Program-made: the position numbers and the translations under genes
Notes under the pieces: generated by a model
The model's input: only the letters and a program-made list of their open reading frames with translations
Databases searched by the model: none
Told to the model about the DNA's origin: nothing
In this document: positions 43,518-53,198 of the stretch, piece after piece
How the letters are laid out: every line of letters begins with the position of its first letter
Position numbering within the stretch: position 1 is the first letter of the stretch
Assembly (NCBI GenBank): GCA_018401735.1
Contig: JAGYKI010000001.1
Span: forward strand, 62,001 to 126,000
Direction: 5' to 3'
DNA length: 64,000 nucleotides
Source of the DNA: Schleiferiaceae bacterium
Lineage (GTDB): Bacteria > Bacteroidota > Bacteroidia > Flavobacteriales > Schleiferiaceae

Positions 43518-44585
43518 ATTGCGGCGTGTGATTTTGAATAAGAAACTTTAAAAAAGGAAGGTGATGATCAAAGGTAGTTAAGAGGTTGTACTTTGGATGT
43601 TAGTGATCATGTTTTTGAAAAAACGAGAGAGCGTCTTAAATCCCTTTATTTACCAAGACGGCAATAGGTCCACATGTTTTATAGAGCCGTTCGTAAGGGC
43701 AATCATTCTACGGTGGATTGTGCTTGTTTAACGGCCCAATATTGGAGCATCACGCAATGAAACCCTTATTTAGGCCCGATGTAGAAATTGGTCGCGGGGG
43801 TAGAGGATGCACATTGTTAAAATTGACGACTTATACTATTTAACGTATACAGCCTACGATGGGGTAAATGCCTTAGGCATTGGCCACCTCGCGCGATTTA
43901 ATACATTTCGAACGGCAGGGTCTTATTGTTCGGAATTCTTAGTTATGCCGACTTTCACCGTATTGCGGAGTGCAATGCGCATCTTAACGAAAGGTACAAG
44001 CGTTTTCATGTGCAATCTAATATTGATGAAAGGTTTGAAAAAGAAAATCCTTCTTTCAGATAAGAACGTGATGTTTTTCCACGTAAGATTAATGGTAAAT
44101 TCTTTTCTTCATCGCATACGGCCTATTCAAATCGCCTCGGTAGCGCAAATTAAAGTTAAATCGACCTATTGGTCAGACTATCTCATGCATTTCGATCAGC
44201 ATATTTTAATGGCACCAAAAATTACGAGCATGAAATCGGATTGCTTAATCGGTGGGAGGCTGTCCTCCTATGAAACGAAAAGAAGGCTGGTTGCTGCATC
44301 TACCATGGAGTGCACGATACCGTGCAGGCCATATATTCTGCCTGTGCGGCCTTACTCGATTTAGAAGATCCCCAGGCAAAGAAATTAGCCCGTTTACCCT
44401 ATCCCTTAATAAAACCTGAAAGCTGGGAATTAAGCGGGGAGGTGCATAATGTAGTTTTCCCAACGGGAACGGCACTTTTCGACGAGACACTTTACATCTA
44501 CTACGGTGCAGCAGATACACGCATTGCTGTGGCTTCATTGAATATTAATGACTTAATACTGGAACTCTTAAAATATCAGTCATGA
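43518..44585 (+). pseudogene. Decayed GH130 glycoside phosphorylase
   Basis: Recognised from YRAVRKGNHSTV near 43681, then VEDA (GVEDPR site) plus VKIDDLYYLTYTAYDGVNAL at about 43810, then shifts: DKNVMFF, HRIRPIQIASVAQIK, YWSDYLMHFDQHILMAPK, and from 44310 the long correct frame HDTVQAIYSACAALLDLEDP, EVHNVVFPTGTALFDETLYI, YYGAADTRIAVASLNINDLI. These are the GH130 propeller blades; family enzymes are inverting beta-mannoside phosphorylases or hydrolases. The catalytic Asp region GVEDPR has lost two bases. The stop TGA overlaps the next start (ATGA). The N-terminal boundary is approximate. Confidence 0.8.
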
Positions 44586-46782
44586 GAAATTCAGAATTTC
44601 TCCTTATTGGCTCCTATCCACCACGGAAATGTGGGTTGCACTTATTCACAGGATTTGATTAATGCTATTGAAGATAGAGTACCGAAGGTTTAGCCTAAAA
44701 GTATGCGCTTTAGTCAAGGAAGATTCTGATTTAAATTATTCCGAGTCAGGGTGGCCTATGTTTTAAAAAACTTGGCTAAAGAGGAGAGACTATGCTAGTT
44801 TGAAGTAGATTAACCTTAATGGCGCTCAAATCAGACTAGTTTTTTGCAGCATGAATTTGGTGCTTTATGAAGGCGAGCTGGGCGATTATCTCCCAGACTT
44901 TCACAAAAGGTATTAAAGTGCCTGTTATTGTTACTTTCCACACAATTTTGTCGAAACCAGATGACAGGCGTCGCTTTTTAGTGCGACAGATTGTAAATTA
45001 TGCAGCCCGCGTTATTGTAATGATAATCACTCGGCCATGATTCCTGAGGGATGAATATAAAATAGAACTGGATAAATTGAAGGTTATCCCACGGCACTCA
45101 CCTCATTAAGCCACAAAAGCCTATGCAGGGCAAGTATCGCCCTTTTTCTTTAATAAAAAATATTGGCGACTTTCGGCTTAATAAGTGAAGGGAAAAGTAT
45201 AGAAACAGCGCTGGATGCTTTGCCGCGTATTGTAAACCATTTCCCTGAGGTTTTATACTTAATTATTGGCAAAACCCATCCTGAAGTGATAAAACAAGAG
45301 GGGGAAGTTTATCGCAATTTTCTTCAGCAAAAGGTCATCGACCTGGGGATAGATAAGCATGTGCTTTTTATCAATAAATATCTTTCTCTGCAAATTCTAC
45401 TGAACTATTTAGAACGAGTTGATATCTACCTTTTACCTCAAAGACCCTCAGCAAGCAATGCAAGTGGCACCTTAGCAGCATGCGATGAGCACGGGCTGCC
45501 CAGTAATTTCTACGCCCATTCCACATTCTTTAGAATTATTGGATGGAGCGGGAGTAAATTTTGAATTTGAAGATGCAGAAGGACTAGCCGATGCGGCGTG
45601 AGCATGTTATCACAGCCTGATTTAATGCAAAAAATGTTTATGAATACTTTGCATAAAATAAGTCCCACCGCTTGGCAAAATTCAGCCATTGCCCATATAG
45701 AACTAGCTAAAAAAGTGCTGAAAAGGGAAACTTTCAAAACGGAATACCGCTATCCAGAAATATCACTTGATCAGGTAAAAAGGATGAGTACCGAGAGTTT
45801 GGTATGCTGCAATTTTCAAAGTTGCTATACCCGATAAAACATCCAGGATATACGCTAGACGATAATGCCAGGGCCTTGTAATTGCGGTGGCCAAAATTTT
45901 GAGCTTAACAGTGACTTTGAGGACTTGCATTTAATTAATACCTACTTAAAATTTATTCTATTTTGCCAAGCAAGAAAATGGGACATTCCTAAATTATGTA
46001 AAGTATAATAAAGTTCTACAAGAAGAAAAATCACGATGAAAACTTAGAGGATGCGAACGGTCGGGCTATTTGGGCTTTAGGGCAGTTTTTATCGATGCAA
46101 AACCTGATAAGTTTACCTCTCCAAGCTAAGGTGGAAGAGGCCTTTCAAAAGGCTTTACCTACTATTTTAGATTTAGAGTCACCCCGGGCAATTTCCTTCT
46201 GTATTAAAGGATTGTACTTTCATTATCAGTTTAAAAGAAAGTGCGAAACGCTGGCCCTTATTACTCAATTGTGGATAACACTGTCTAAATACCGAGGGGT
46301 TTCCAGTGAAAAATGGCAGTGGTATGAACCTTATCTAAGCTATGCCAATGCAGTTTTGCCCGAAGCTATGCTATTAGCTGGCATTTGTACGAAAAGTGAC
46401 TTATTTAAAAACACCACGCTAAACAACTTTTGACTTCTTGTTATCCCTTACACATGATCAAGGAGCAGATTTCAGTAATTTCTAATGTGGGCCGCCACGA
46501 TGAGGCAGGAGAAGGTAGATTTTGGGCAACAACCTATTTGAGTTCGCTTATACCATTTTAGCTTTGGATAGCTTTTATCAAGAGTTTCGGGAGCAAGGGT
46601 ACTTACAACAGCTAAAGGCTACATTCGATTGGTTTTTAGGTAATAATCCTTGCATCAGATTATTTACAATCCCACATACTGGCAGCTGTACGATGAACTT
46701 GAAGAAGGAATATATTAACTAAACAAAGGCACAAATCTACGCACTAAGTTGTCTCTTATCAGAGACCGCTAGAGAAGTATAA
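44582..46782 (+). pseudogene. Decayed GT4 glycosyltransferase with C-terminal helical (toroid-like) domain
   Basis: Start ATG at 44582 (MRNSEFLLIGSYPPRKCG), a GT4-type opening. The correct frame then breaks repeatedly: LINAIEDRVPKV, NLVLYEGELGDYLPDFHK, FGLISEGKSIETALDALPRI, HFPEVLYLIIGKTHPEVIKQ (donor-binding region), RVDIYLLPQ, then LMQKMFMNTLHKISPTAWQN, DDNARALIAV-type phrase, RAIWALGQFLSMQNLISLPL, AISFCIKGLYFHYQF, KWQWYEPYLSYANAVLPEAM, LLAGICTKSDLF, QLKATFDWFLGNNP and the ending LLSETAREV* at 46782. The C-terminal helical part looks like an alpha/alpha toroid domain. More than ten frame changes. Confidence 0.7.
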
Positions 46783-46789
46783 TCTCTAG
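46769..46789 (+). terminator. Hairpin at the end of the dead GT gene
   Basis: Perfect 7-bp arms CTAGAGA / TCTCTAG around AGTATAA, covering the stop codon. No long T-run follows. Confidence 0.4.
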
Positions 46790-46821
46790 AATAGGGTTTA
46801 AGAATCTTCTCGAAGCTCATA

Positions 46822-46901
46822 TAGCGATTGCAGCGGAAAGCCCACAGCGAGGAACGAGCACGGTTTCTGGCGTAAAGCGCGACCCACGAGGAAGGCCCAA
46901 A
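46822..46901 (+). repeat. Dispersed repeat family B, copy 1
   Basis: TAGCGATTGCAGCGGAAAGC ... GCGTAAAGCGCGACCC ... GGAAGGCCCAAA; nearly the same as 51688-51769. GC-richer than the surroundings and with an internal near-duplicate GCAGCGGAAAGC / GGCGTAAAGCGC. Intergenic. Confidence 0.7.
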
Positions 46902-47013
46902 AAAAGGAATCAAGAATTTCATTCTCTTGAACTATCCCTTAAATTTGTGCAAGAAGCGCCAAAGGCTGAATTCAAATTAACGCCAGGCTTACTACAAAAC
47001 TTATTTACCCCAT

Positions 47014-48271
47014 ATGAATAATTCTAACCAAATTAATTGTCCCAATTGTGGCATTGCAATAGATGTGCAAGATGTATTATCGCATCAATTAGAGGATGAA
47101 ATTAAAAGAAATATCAATCACAACTCGCGGATGAACGTCAAAAATACGAGCAGCAAGAGAAGAGCTTAACTTTGCAGCTAAGGAAGCTTTTGAGGGTAGG
47201 CTTAACAAAAGGAGCGAGAGGGAAAAGAAGGAGCGGTAAAAAAACAATTAAAGCTGGAGCGCAGTAAAATTGAGGAGAAGCTTAAGAGACAGCTACTGGA
47301 AGAGCAGGGTGAAACATTAGAGGCTTTGCAAAAAGAGTTAAATGAGAAAAGTGCTCAAGTAAAAGAAGGGTAAATAGGCAAAGCCGAAATTGAACGTTTA
47401 AAACGAGAAAATTCGGAAGTTAAGGAAGCGGTAGAGGCCGAAGCGCAAGAGTTAAACGAAATGCTTTTAGCGGAAAAGAATAAGATTCGCAAGGCAGAGG
47501 AAGATCGTAATGAGCTTAAGTTTAAAGAGTTGCAAAAGCAACTGGAAGATCAGAAAAAGCTTACCGAAGAGATGAAGCGCAAGCAGGAGCAGGGCTCGAT
47601 GCAAATGCAAGGCGAGGTGCAAGAATTGGCGATAGAAGAATGGCTAGCCAGCCAGTTTCCGCTGGATAGTATTGGTGAGATTAAAGAGGCGCGCGCAGGG
47701 CAGATTGTTTGCAAATCGTGAATACGCGTAACCGCCAGAATTGTGGTAAAATTTATTACGAAAGCAAGCGCACCAAGGACTTTCAGAGTAGTTGGATCGA
47801 AAAATTTAAGGCTGACATGCGCGATAAAGGCGCGGATGTAGGTGTTTTGGTAACCGAGGCCATGCCCAGTAATATGGACCGAATGGGCATTGTAGATGGC
47901 GTTTGGATCTGCAATTACCAAGAGTTTAAAGGTCTTTGCGCGGTATTGCGGGAATCTGTGATTCAACTGAGTTTAGCAATTAGTTCGCAAGAGAATAAAG
48001 GCGACAAGATGAATATGCTTTATGACTTCTTAACGAGCAATACCTTCCGCATGCAGATTGATGCTATAATTAAGGCTTTACTACGATGAAGGCTGATTTG
48101 GAAAGCGAAAAACGCAGTATGCAGCGCATTTGGAAACAACGTGATAAGCAAATTGACAAAGTGGTGAGCAATACCATAGACATGTACGGCTCGATTAAAG
48201 GAATCGCTGGGAATGCGATTCAAACAGTGCAAGCTTTGGAATTAGGTGGAGGTGAAGAGGACGATGACTGA
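47014..48271 (+). pseudogene. Decayed DUF2130 protein
   Basis: ATG at 47014 gives MNNSNQINCPNCGIAIDVQD, a Cys-x2-Cys zinc-ribbon-like start. The frame breaks near 47109 (one base lost in KRKYQ), again in the long coiled coil, has a TAA at 47370, then reads on as AEIERLKRENSEVKEAVEAE, EWLASQFPLDSIGEIK, breaks near 47695, continues YESKRTKDFQSSWIEKFKAD, MRDKGADVGVLVTEAMP (DUF2130 core), breaks near 48085 and ends SIKGIAGNAIQTVQAL with a stop at 48271. DUF2130 proteins are coiled-coil nuclease-like proteins of unknown function. Three large fragments remain, so decay is probably younger than in the GT gene. Confidence 0.85.
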
Positions 48272-48279
48272 GGCTAGTG

Positions 48280-50204
48280 CTATGCTTTAGCCGCAAAGTA
48301 CATTTCCATTTCCCCTTTTCCCTTAGCTTCAATTTTCCCACGGTGATGAAATTTGAAATACAGATCATTTTTAATTAACTGATAGTGGCAGCTGATATTT
48401 ACTTTTCCTACTTCACCAGAGCTTTCCATACGGCTAGCCATATTTACGGTATCCCCCAAATGTCGTATTGAAACTTTTTAACTCCCACTATGCCTGCAAC
48501 AACGGGCCCAGTGTGAATACCTATACGTATTTCAAAAAAGGGCAGGTTTGTAGCTATTTTCTTGATTTTCCCGCTTTCCACGGCTTCGGCCATTTCTAAG
48601 GCGGCCTTCACCACATCTAGAGCATGCGTTTGGTTAGGAGAGGGTAGTCCACCAGCCGCCATGTACGCATCACCAATAGTTTTAATTTTTTCTACACCAT
48701 ATTTCTCACAAATTTTATCGAAGAGTGAAAAGCAAAGATGTAGATCGTTTACTAATTCTTCAGGACTAAGCTTTTCGCTCATAGCAGTAAAACCTTTGAA
48801 GTCGGTAAAAAGTACCGTTACATGGTTAATATGTTTTGCTTCAGCACGACCTTTTTCCTTCAGCTCTTGGGCTGTTTCTTCGGGTAAAATGTTGAGAAGT
48901 AGCTCTTCGCTGCGTTGTTTTTCTTTACCGATGCGGTTTCGCTGCGTTAAAAACACTCCTGCAAAAAGTAGGACTACGGAAAAGCCCACGATAAATCCAT
49001 TTCGCACCAGTTTTTGGCCTTGTAGCTCTTCTCGGGCGATGGCATCTTTTTTCTCTTGTTCGGCTTGAGTGGCGGCCTCCTTTTTAGCAAAGTCGTACTG
49101 CATTTGCACTTGAGTTAATTTGCGGGTGTTCTCCTCGTTAAAAATACTATCTTTTAATATGGACACTTCTTCTAGAAAAGTTAGGGCATTGTTTTTATCG
49201 TTCAAATCTTTATAGGAAAAATAGAGGCAATTGCATGAGCTCAATTGAATAGTAATGGCCCCAATATCTTTAGCTATTTTATAGGCAGAACGGCAGTAGT
49301 TTAAAGCCTGTTTAACATCGCCTTGATGCAAAAATGTGGAACCAATATTATTCTTAATATTGGCTATTTCTTGCGGTATTCCTATTTTTTGTGCTAATGT
49401 TAATGCTTTTTTAAAATAGCTTAAAGCCAGTAAATCGTCATTTTCTTGCTGATACAAAAAGCCGATACTTTGATATGTTGATGCAATCCCAAATTGATCA
49501 TCAATTTCCTCATTTAATTTCAAACTCCGTTCATAGTAGGATAGGGCTTTTTCTACATCGCCTTGTTCTAAGTATATGCCAGCAATATTAGAAAGTTCAG
49601 TCGCTATTCCTTGACTTACACCAAGTTCCTCATCGATAGCTAAGGCTTTTTGGTAACTTTCTAAAGCACGCGTGGTTTCTCCCTGATTGTTGAAAATATT
49701 ACCGATATTATTGAGGCTCATGGCCATTCCTTCCCGGTTATTAATTTCCTCGTCTATAGCAAGGGCCTTGTTGTAATGTTCTAATGCAGCGGGATAAAGG
49801 CCTTGCTCTTCTAGGGTGACCCCCATCACAATTTCTGCTTCAGAAACTCCTGCTTTATTGCCAATGGCTTTATTAGCTTGGATGGATTTTTCGGCCAGTT
49901 CCATGGCTTTTTCAAAATTTCCCTGGATGTCGTAAGCAATGCTTTGTAAGGTATAGGCTTGGTTTACAGCTTTTGGGAACTGTTGTGTTTGACCAAAATC
50001 TAACATTGCTTCACATAATATTAAGGCACTATCGGGTTGGGAATAAAGGAAGCCATCCCAGATGTAGGTTTTGTAAGCTTGCAGTCGAAGAGAGTCAGAT
50101 TTAGTTTCGTCTTCCCAAATACGATAAAGTGAATCCAAGTTGCTTTGTCCTTGGCTTATAAGGCTGGCAGATAAGAGTAAAAAGGTAAACAGGTTTTTTA
50201 TCAT
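48280..50204 (-). pseudogene. TPR adenylate/guanylate cyclase with a frameshift in the catalytic domain
   Basis: The main frame (start 50204, signal peptide FTFLLLSASLISQGQ) has eight or so TPR repeats, a transmembrane helix (FIVGFSVVLLFAGVFL, about 400) and a class III nucleotidyl cyclase domain: VTVLFTDFKGFTAMSEKLS (metal Asp), KIKTIGDAYMAAGG, RIGIHTGPVVAGIVGVKK. It then ends early at YDIWGIP* (48444). One base out of frame the protein continues DTVNMASRMESSGEVGKVNI to a stop at 48282. The loss of one base in a GGGGG run at about 48455-48460 cuts off the conserved DTVN...SR residues, so the product should be inactive. Could also be an assembly error or a phase-variable tract. Confidence 0.8.
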
Positions 50205-50228
50205 TATTTTGCTATTTCAATTTGCAGC

Positions 50229-50540
50229 TTATTTTTTAAGGCGGCTTTTTAGCTGGTTAAAGTACGCTTTGCGCAGAGCGAGATCAGCTAGTTTTGTTTC
50301 AAATGTATTTGATGCGCTCAATTTAGGAAAGGACGGTTGATTTTTGGTAAAAGAAAATGTCAAATAGACCCGCGAGTCTATTCCTAGCATCAGGAAGGGA
50401 ATTAAGTCAGCAATTAAATAGATTTTACTGACCCCTGCTACTACAACAGCTTGAACCACTATGACAAATGCCACCGCTGCGATTAGAGCTTGCAGTTTAG
50501 TTTGTTCCCTTTGATTTTTAGCGTAGAATCTGTGTTTCAA
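50229..50540 (-). CDS. Small membrane protein, unknown
   Basis: 103 residues with two hydrophobic helices (ALIAAVAFVIVVQAVVVAGV and KIYLIADLIPFLMLGI) and a basic, Lys-rich tail. No family recognised. It lies between the cyclase (25 bp downstream) and the 50576 gene (36 bp upstream) on the same strand, probably one operon. Coding potential is supported only by the clean ORF and the spacing. Confidence 0.55.
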   Translation of the reverse strand: MKHRFYAKNQREQTKLQALIAAVAFVIVVQAVVVAGVSKIYLIADLIPFLMLGIDSRVYLTFSFTKNQPSFPKLSASNTFETKLADLALRKAYFNQLKSRLKK

Positions 50541-50575
50541 GTTTTAAAGATAGGGCATGTGATAAAAGGTCCAGT

Positions 50576-51529
50576 TTAATTTGAGCGGTAGTCCATTACA
50601 TATTCGTAAATCATCATGGTGCCATCAAAAGTAAATACTTCTGAAATCTCTTGTTTTTTTATAAGACTATCTTCGGTAAAATAGCTTTGGAAGGGATTGC
50701 TAATACCCATGAATCGCTCGTGTCGGGAGTAGAAATTTTCGTTTCGGAAGGGATCGAAAATGGTGCCGTTACGCTCGTTAATGGCATTTCCTTCTTCATC
50801 TATCGGAAATTCCGCTCTTTCATTTTCTTCTGGGTTTGTTCCTTCCGCTCTTCGAAAACTGCTATAAAGAAAACTCTTAGGAACCCCCTTTTCGCTTATC
50901 CACTGATAGTTTTTTTGGCTTCTTATTTCTTGTCCTTCATACCAAGTTTCACTTTTTAGATCCTTCTCAAAATTAAAAGATTCGATGATATAAAGATGCT
51001 TAGGTTGCCAAGACTGATGTCGGATGCTTTGGTAAGTAATACTATCGGCCGTACTGCGCATTTCCATGCTTAATTGTCCTTGTTCCCAGCGCCGTAAATA
51101 CCATTCGTTGTTGGGGGCTTTTTCTAGTAGAGAGCGTGATTCAATAATTCCTGAGGCAGTGATGATTTTTGTTTCAAATAAGGTCCCATCTGGGTTTCGG
51201 TTGTAAATACCCTTTTTATCATAACCAGCGGCCGTAGGGTAGAAGTAAACAGAATCGATCCAACCTTGCGGGTTAATAAAAAAGGTATTTAGAGGGAAGG
51301 GTGTATGATCGACGGAGTCTAAAGCTAAATCCTGATTCATTTTGTTTTCTAGGCGCAGTGCGACTTTACTCAGGCGAATACTGCGGATGTCATTTTCGAC
51401 TAAGATGGAGAATTTGGGTAAATTGTATTGAGCCAATGACCCTTGTGAAGCGAGTAAGAAGATAGCAATTCCAATAGAGGAAAAAAGGCGAGAAGGAATA
51501 AGGCTGAAAATTCTCGGTTTACAGGCCAT
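50576..51529 (-). CDS. Secreted protein, unknown function
   Basis: 317 residues. Signal peptide (SIGIAIFLLASQGSLAQ). Beta-rich, with phrases such as GWIDSVYFYPTAAGYDKKG, YESFNFEKDLKSETWYEGQE-like runs and a C-terminal FTFDGTMMIYEYVMDYRSN; these resemble the repeated text-like antitoxin/YwqK-type folds, but I cannot assign a family. First gene of a three-gene minus-strand unit ending in the cyclase. Repeat family B copy 2 (51688) lies upstream. Confidence 0.6.
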   Translation of the reverse strand: MACKPRIFSLIPSRLFSSIGIAIFLLASQGSLAQYNLPKFSILVENDIRSIRLSKVALRLENKMNQDLALDSVDHTPFPLNTFFINPQGWIDSVYFYPTAAGYDKKGIYNRNPDGTLFETKIITASGIIESRSLLEKAPNNEWYLRRWEQGQLSMEMRSTADSITYQSIRHQSWQPKHLYIIESFNFEKDLKSETWYEGQEIRSQKNYQWISEKGVPKSFLYSSFRRAEGTNPEENERAEFPIDEEGNAINERNGTIFDPFRNENFYSRHERFMGISNPFQSYFTEDSLIKKQEISEVFTFDGTMMIYEYVMDYRSN

Positions 51530-51687
51530 AGTTGCAAAAATGTTTGTGTCAAAACGCTTTTAATAAGAGGTTACAAGTCTTTTCCTTTTCTTGAAATCGG
51601 AAACTATAGTTGTTCGCCGAACTAAGGTTGTCAGCTTCTTATTGGGTTTTAAAAATAGGTATTTTAGAATTGGCTGAGGCCCCGCCT

Positions 51688-51769
51688 TAGCGATTGCAGC
51701 GGAAAGCCCACAGCGAGGCACGAGCGAGGACTTGCAGCGTAAAGCGCGACCCGCAGGGGAAGGCCCAAA
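51688..51769 (+). repeat. Dispersed repeat family B, copy 2
   Basis: TAGCGATTGCAGCGGAAAGC, CCACAGCGAGGCACGAGC, TTGCAGCGTAAAGCGCGACC, then GGGGAAGGCCCAAAA; same order and strand as 46822-46901. The TTGCAGCG-AAAGC phrase occurs twice within the unit. It lies between mnmE and the 51529 gene. Confidence 0.75.
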
Positions 51770-51786
51770 ATAACCTATAAAGAAGT

Positions 51787-53184
51787 TTACTTTCCGATAC
51801 AGAACTTGCTAAAAATGGCGCCTAAAATATCTTTATCCACGTCCACTTCGCCAATAATGCTGCCCAAATGCTGTAAGGCTTCGCGAATTTCAAAGGCTAA
51901 TAAGTCGCCACTTAAATCGTCCTTTAGTCCGTCGATTACGCGGTAGATATCGTCTAAACTTTGTTGCAAGGCCTGTAAGTGACGGGCATTGGTGACAATA
52001 GTTTGAGATGCGGCGAGCTCTTGCCAGTTAAAGAGTTTGGTGAGTTTAAGGATTAGCGCTTCGAGGCCTTGTTTCTCTTTGGCGGCGATGTATAAATAGT
52101 CTTCATTTCCAAGACTTTCTGCAATAAGGGCCTTATCGGCAAGGTCTTCTTTATTGATTACCAGCAGCAGTTTTTTATCGAGGCATTTCTCCTTCAAAGT
52201 TTGTAGTTCCTCCTGAATAAGCGCTTGGTGATTTTTAAATTCAGAGCGGCTACCATCAATTAGGTAAAGGACTAATTCGCTTTGCTCAATTTTTTGGAAA
52301 GTGCGTTCAATACCAATACTTTCCACTTCGTCTTCGGTTTCGCGAATACCGGCGGTATCGATAAAGCGGAAGCTGATTCCATTGAGTTGAATGGTATCTT
52401 CAATACTGTCGCGGGTGGTACCGGCCACGGCGCTTACAATGGCGCGTTCTTCGTTTAAAAGCGCGTTTAAAAGGGTGGATTTACCCACATTGGGTGCGCC
52501 TACAATGGCCACCGAAACCCCGTTTTTAATAACATTGCCCGTATCGTAGGACTCGATAAGGCGCAGAAGTACAGTTTTAATGCGATTAACCAAATCCTCT
52601 AATTTCTGACGATCGGCGAATTCAACATCTTCTTCTGAAAAGTCTAATTCCAATTCAACTAGGGCAGCAAATTGAATGAGTTCTTCTCGTAGGGCCTTAA
52701 TTTCCTGGGAAAAGCCACCACGCATATGTTGCAAAGCCACTTGATGGGAAGCCTTATTTTCGGAAGCTATAAGATCTGCTACGGCTTCGGCTTGTGAAAG
52801 GTCCATTTTTCCGTTAATAAAGGCGCGCAAAGTATATTCACCCGGGTCGGCTAAACGGACGCCTTTGGCCAATAAGAGACGGATTATTTGTTCTTGAATA
52901 TAGAGCGAGCCGTGACAAGCAATTTCCGCTACATCGTCGCCGGTATAAGAATTGGGGCCGCGGTAAACGGATAGCATCACTTCATCGACCGTATGCTCGC
53001 CATTTTGGATTTTTCCGAAAAGATTTTGGTAGGCCTTGGCTTCGCCAATATTGTGGCGTGCGCTAAAAGGTTTGAAGATATCCTCTAAAATGCTAAAAGT
53101 TTCTGGTCCCGATACCCTTACCATTGCAATTGCTCCCATTCCCTGCGGGGTAGAAAGGGCGCAAATAGTGTCTTCCATTCTCAT
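51787..53184 (-). CDS. mnmE: tRNA uridine-5-carboxymethylaminomethyl synthesis GTPase MnmE
   Basis: 465 residues. N-terminal tetrahydrofolate-binding domain (DTICALSTPQGMGAIAMVRV, PGEYTLRAFINGKMDLSQAE), inserted GTPase domain with G1 VGAPNVGKSTLLNALL (about 226), G3 DTAG (about 275), G4 NKED (about 343), and the C-terminal FCIGK with the catalytic Cys. Works with MnmG on the wobble uridine of tRNAs. It starts 14 bp after the giant PAS gene and is likely read from that transcript as well; a second Met at residue 3 is an alternative start. Confidence 0.95.
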   Translation of the reverse strand: MRMEDTICALSTPQGMGAIAMVRVSGPETFSILEDIFKPFSARHNIGEAKAYQNLFGKIQNGEHTVDEVMLSVYRGPNSYTGDDVAEIACHGSLYIQEQIIRLLLAKGVRLADPGEYTLRAFINGKMDLSQAEAVADLIASENKASHQVALQHMRGGFSQEIKALREELIQFAALVELELDFSEEDVEFADRQKLEDLVNRIKTVLLRLIESYDTGNVIKNGVSVAIVGAPNVGKSTLLNALLNEERAIVSAVAGTTRDSIEDTIQLNGISFRFIDTAGIRETEDEVESIGIERTFQKIEQSELVLYLIDGSRSEFKNHQALIQEELQTLKEKCLDKKLLLVINKEDLADKALIAESLGNEDYLYIAAKEKQGLEALILKLTKLFNWQELAASQTIVTNARHLQALQQSLDDIYRVIDGLKDDLSGDLLAFEIREALQHLGSIIGEVDVDKDILGAIFSKFCIGK

Positions 53185-53198
53185 GGCGCAAAGGTAAT

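Noticed and set aside
43807..44364. 185-codon ORF in the graveyard
   Set aside because: Its reading frame agrees with GH130 only in patches (VKIDDLYYLTYTAYDG at the start); the remaining GH130 segments lie in other frames, so it is a chance join.
48562..49068. 168-codon ORF antisense to the cyclase
   Set aside because: Low-complexity Ser/Phe/Pro-rich mirror of the cyclase and TPR coding strand, no start context.
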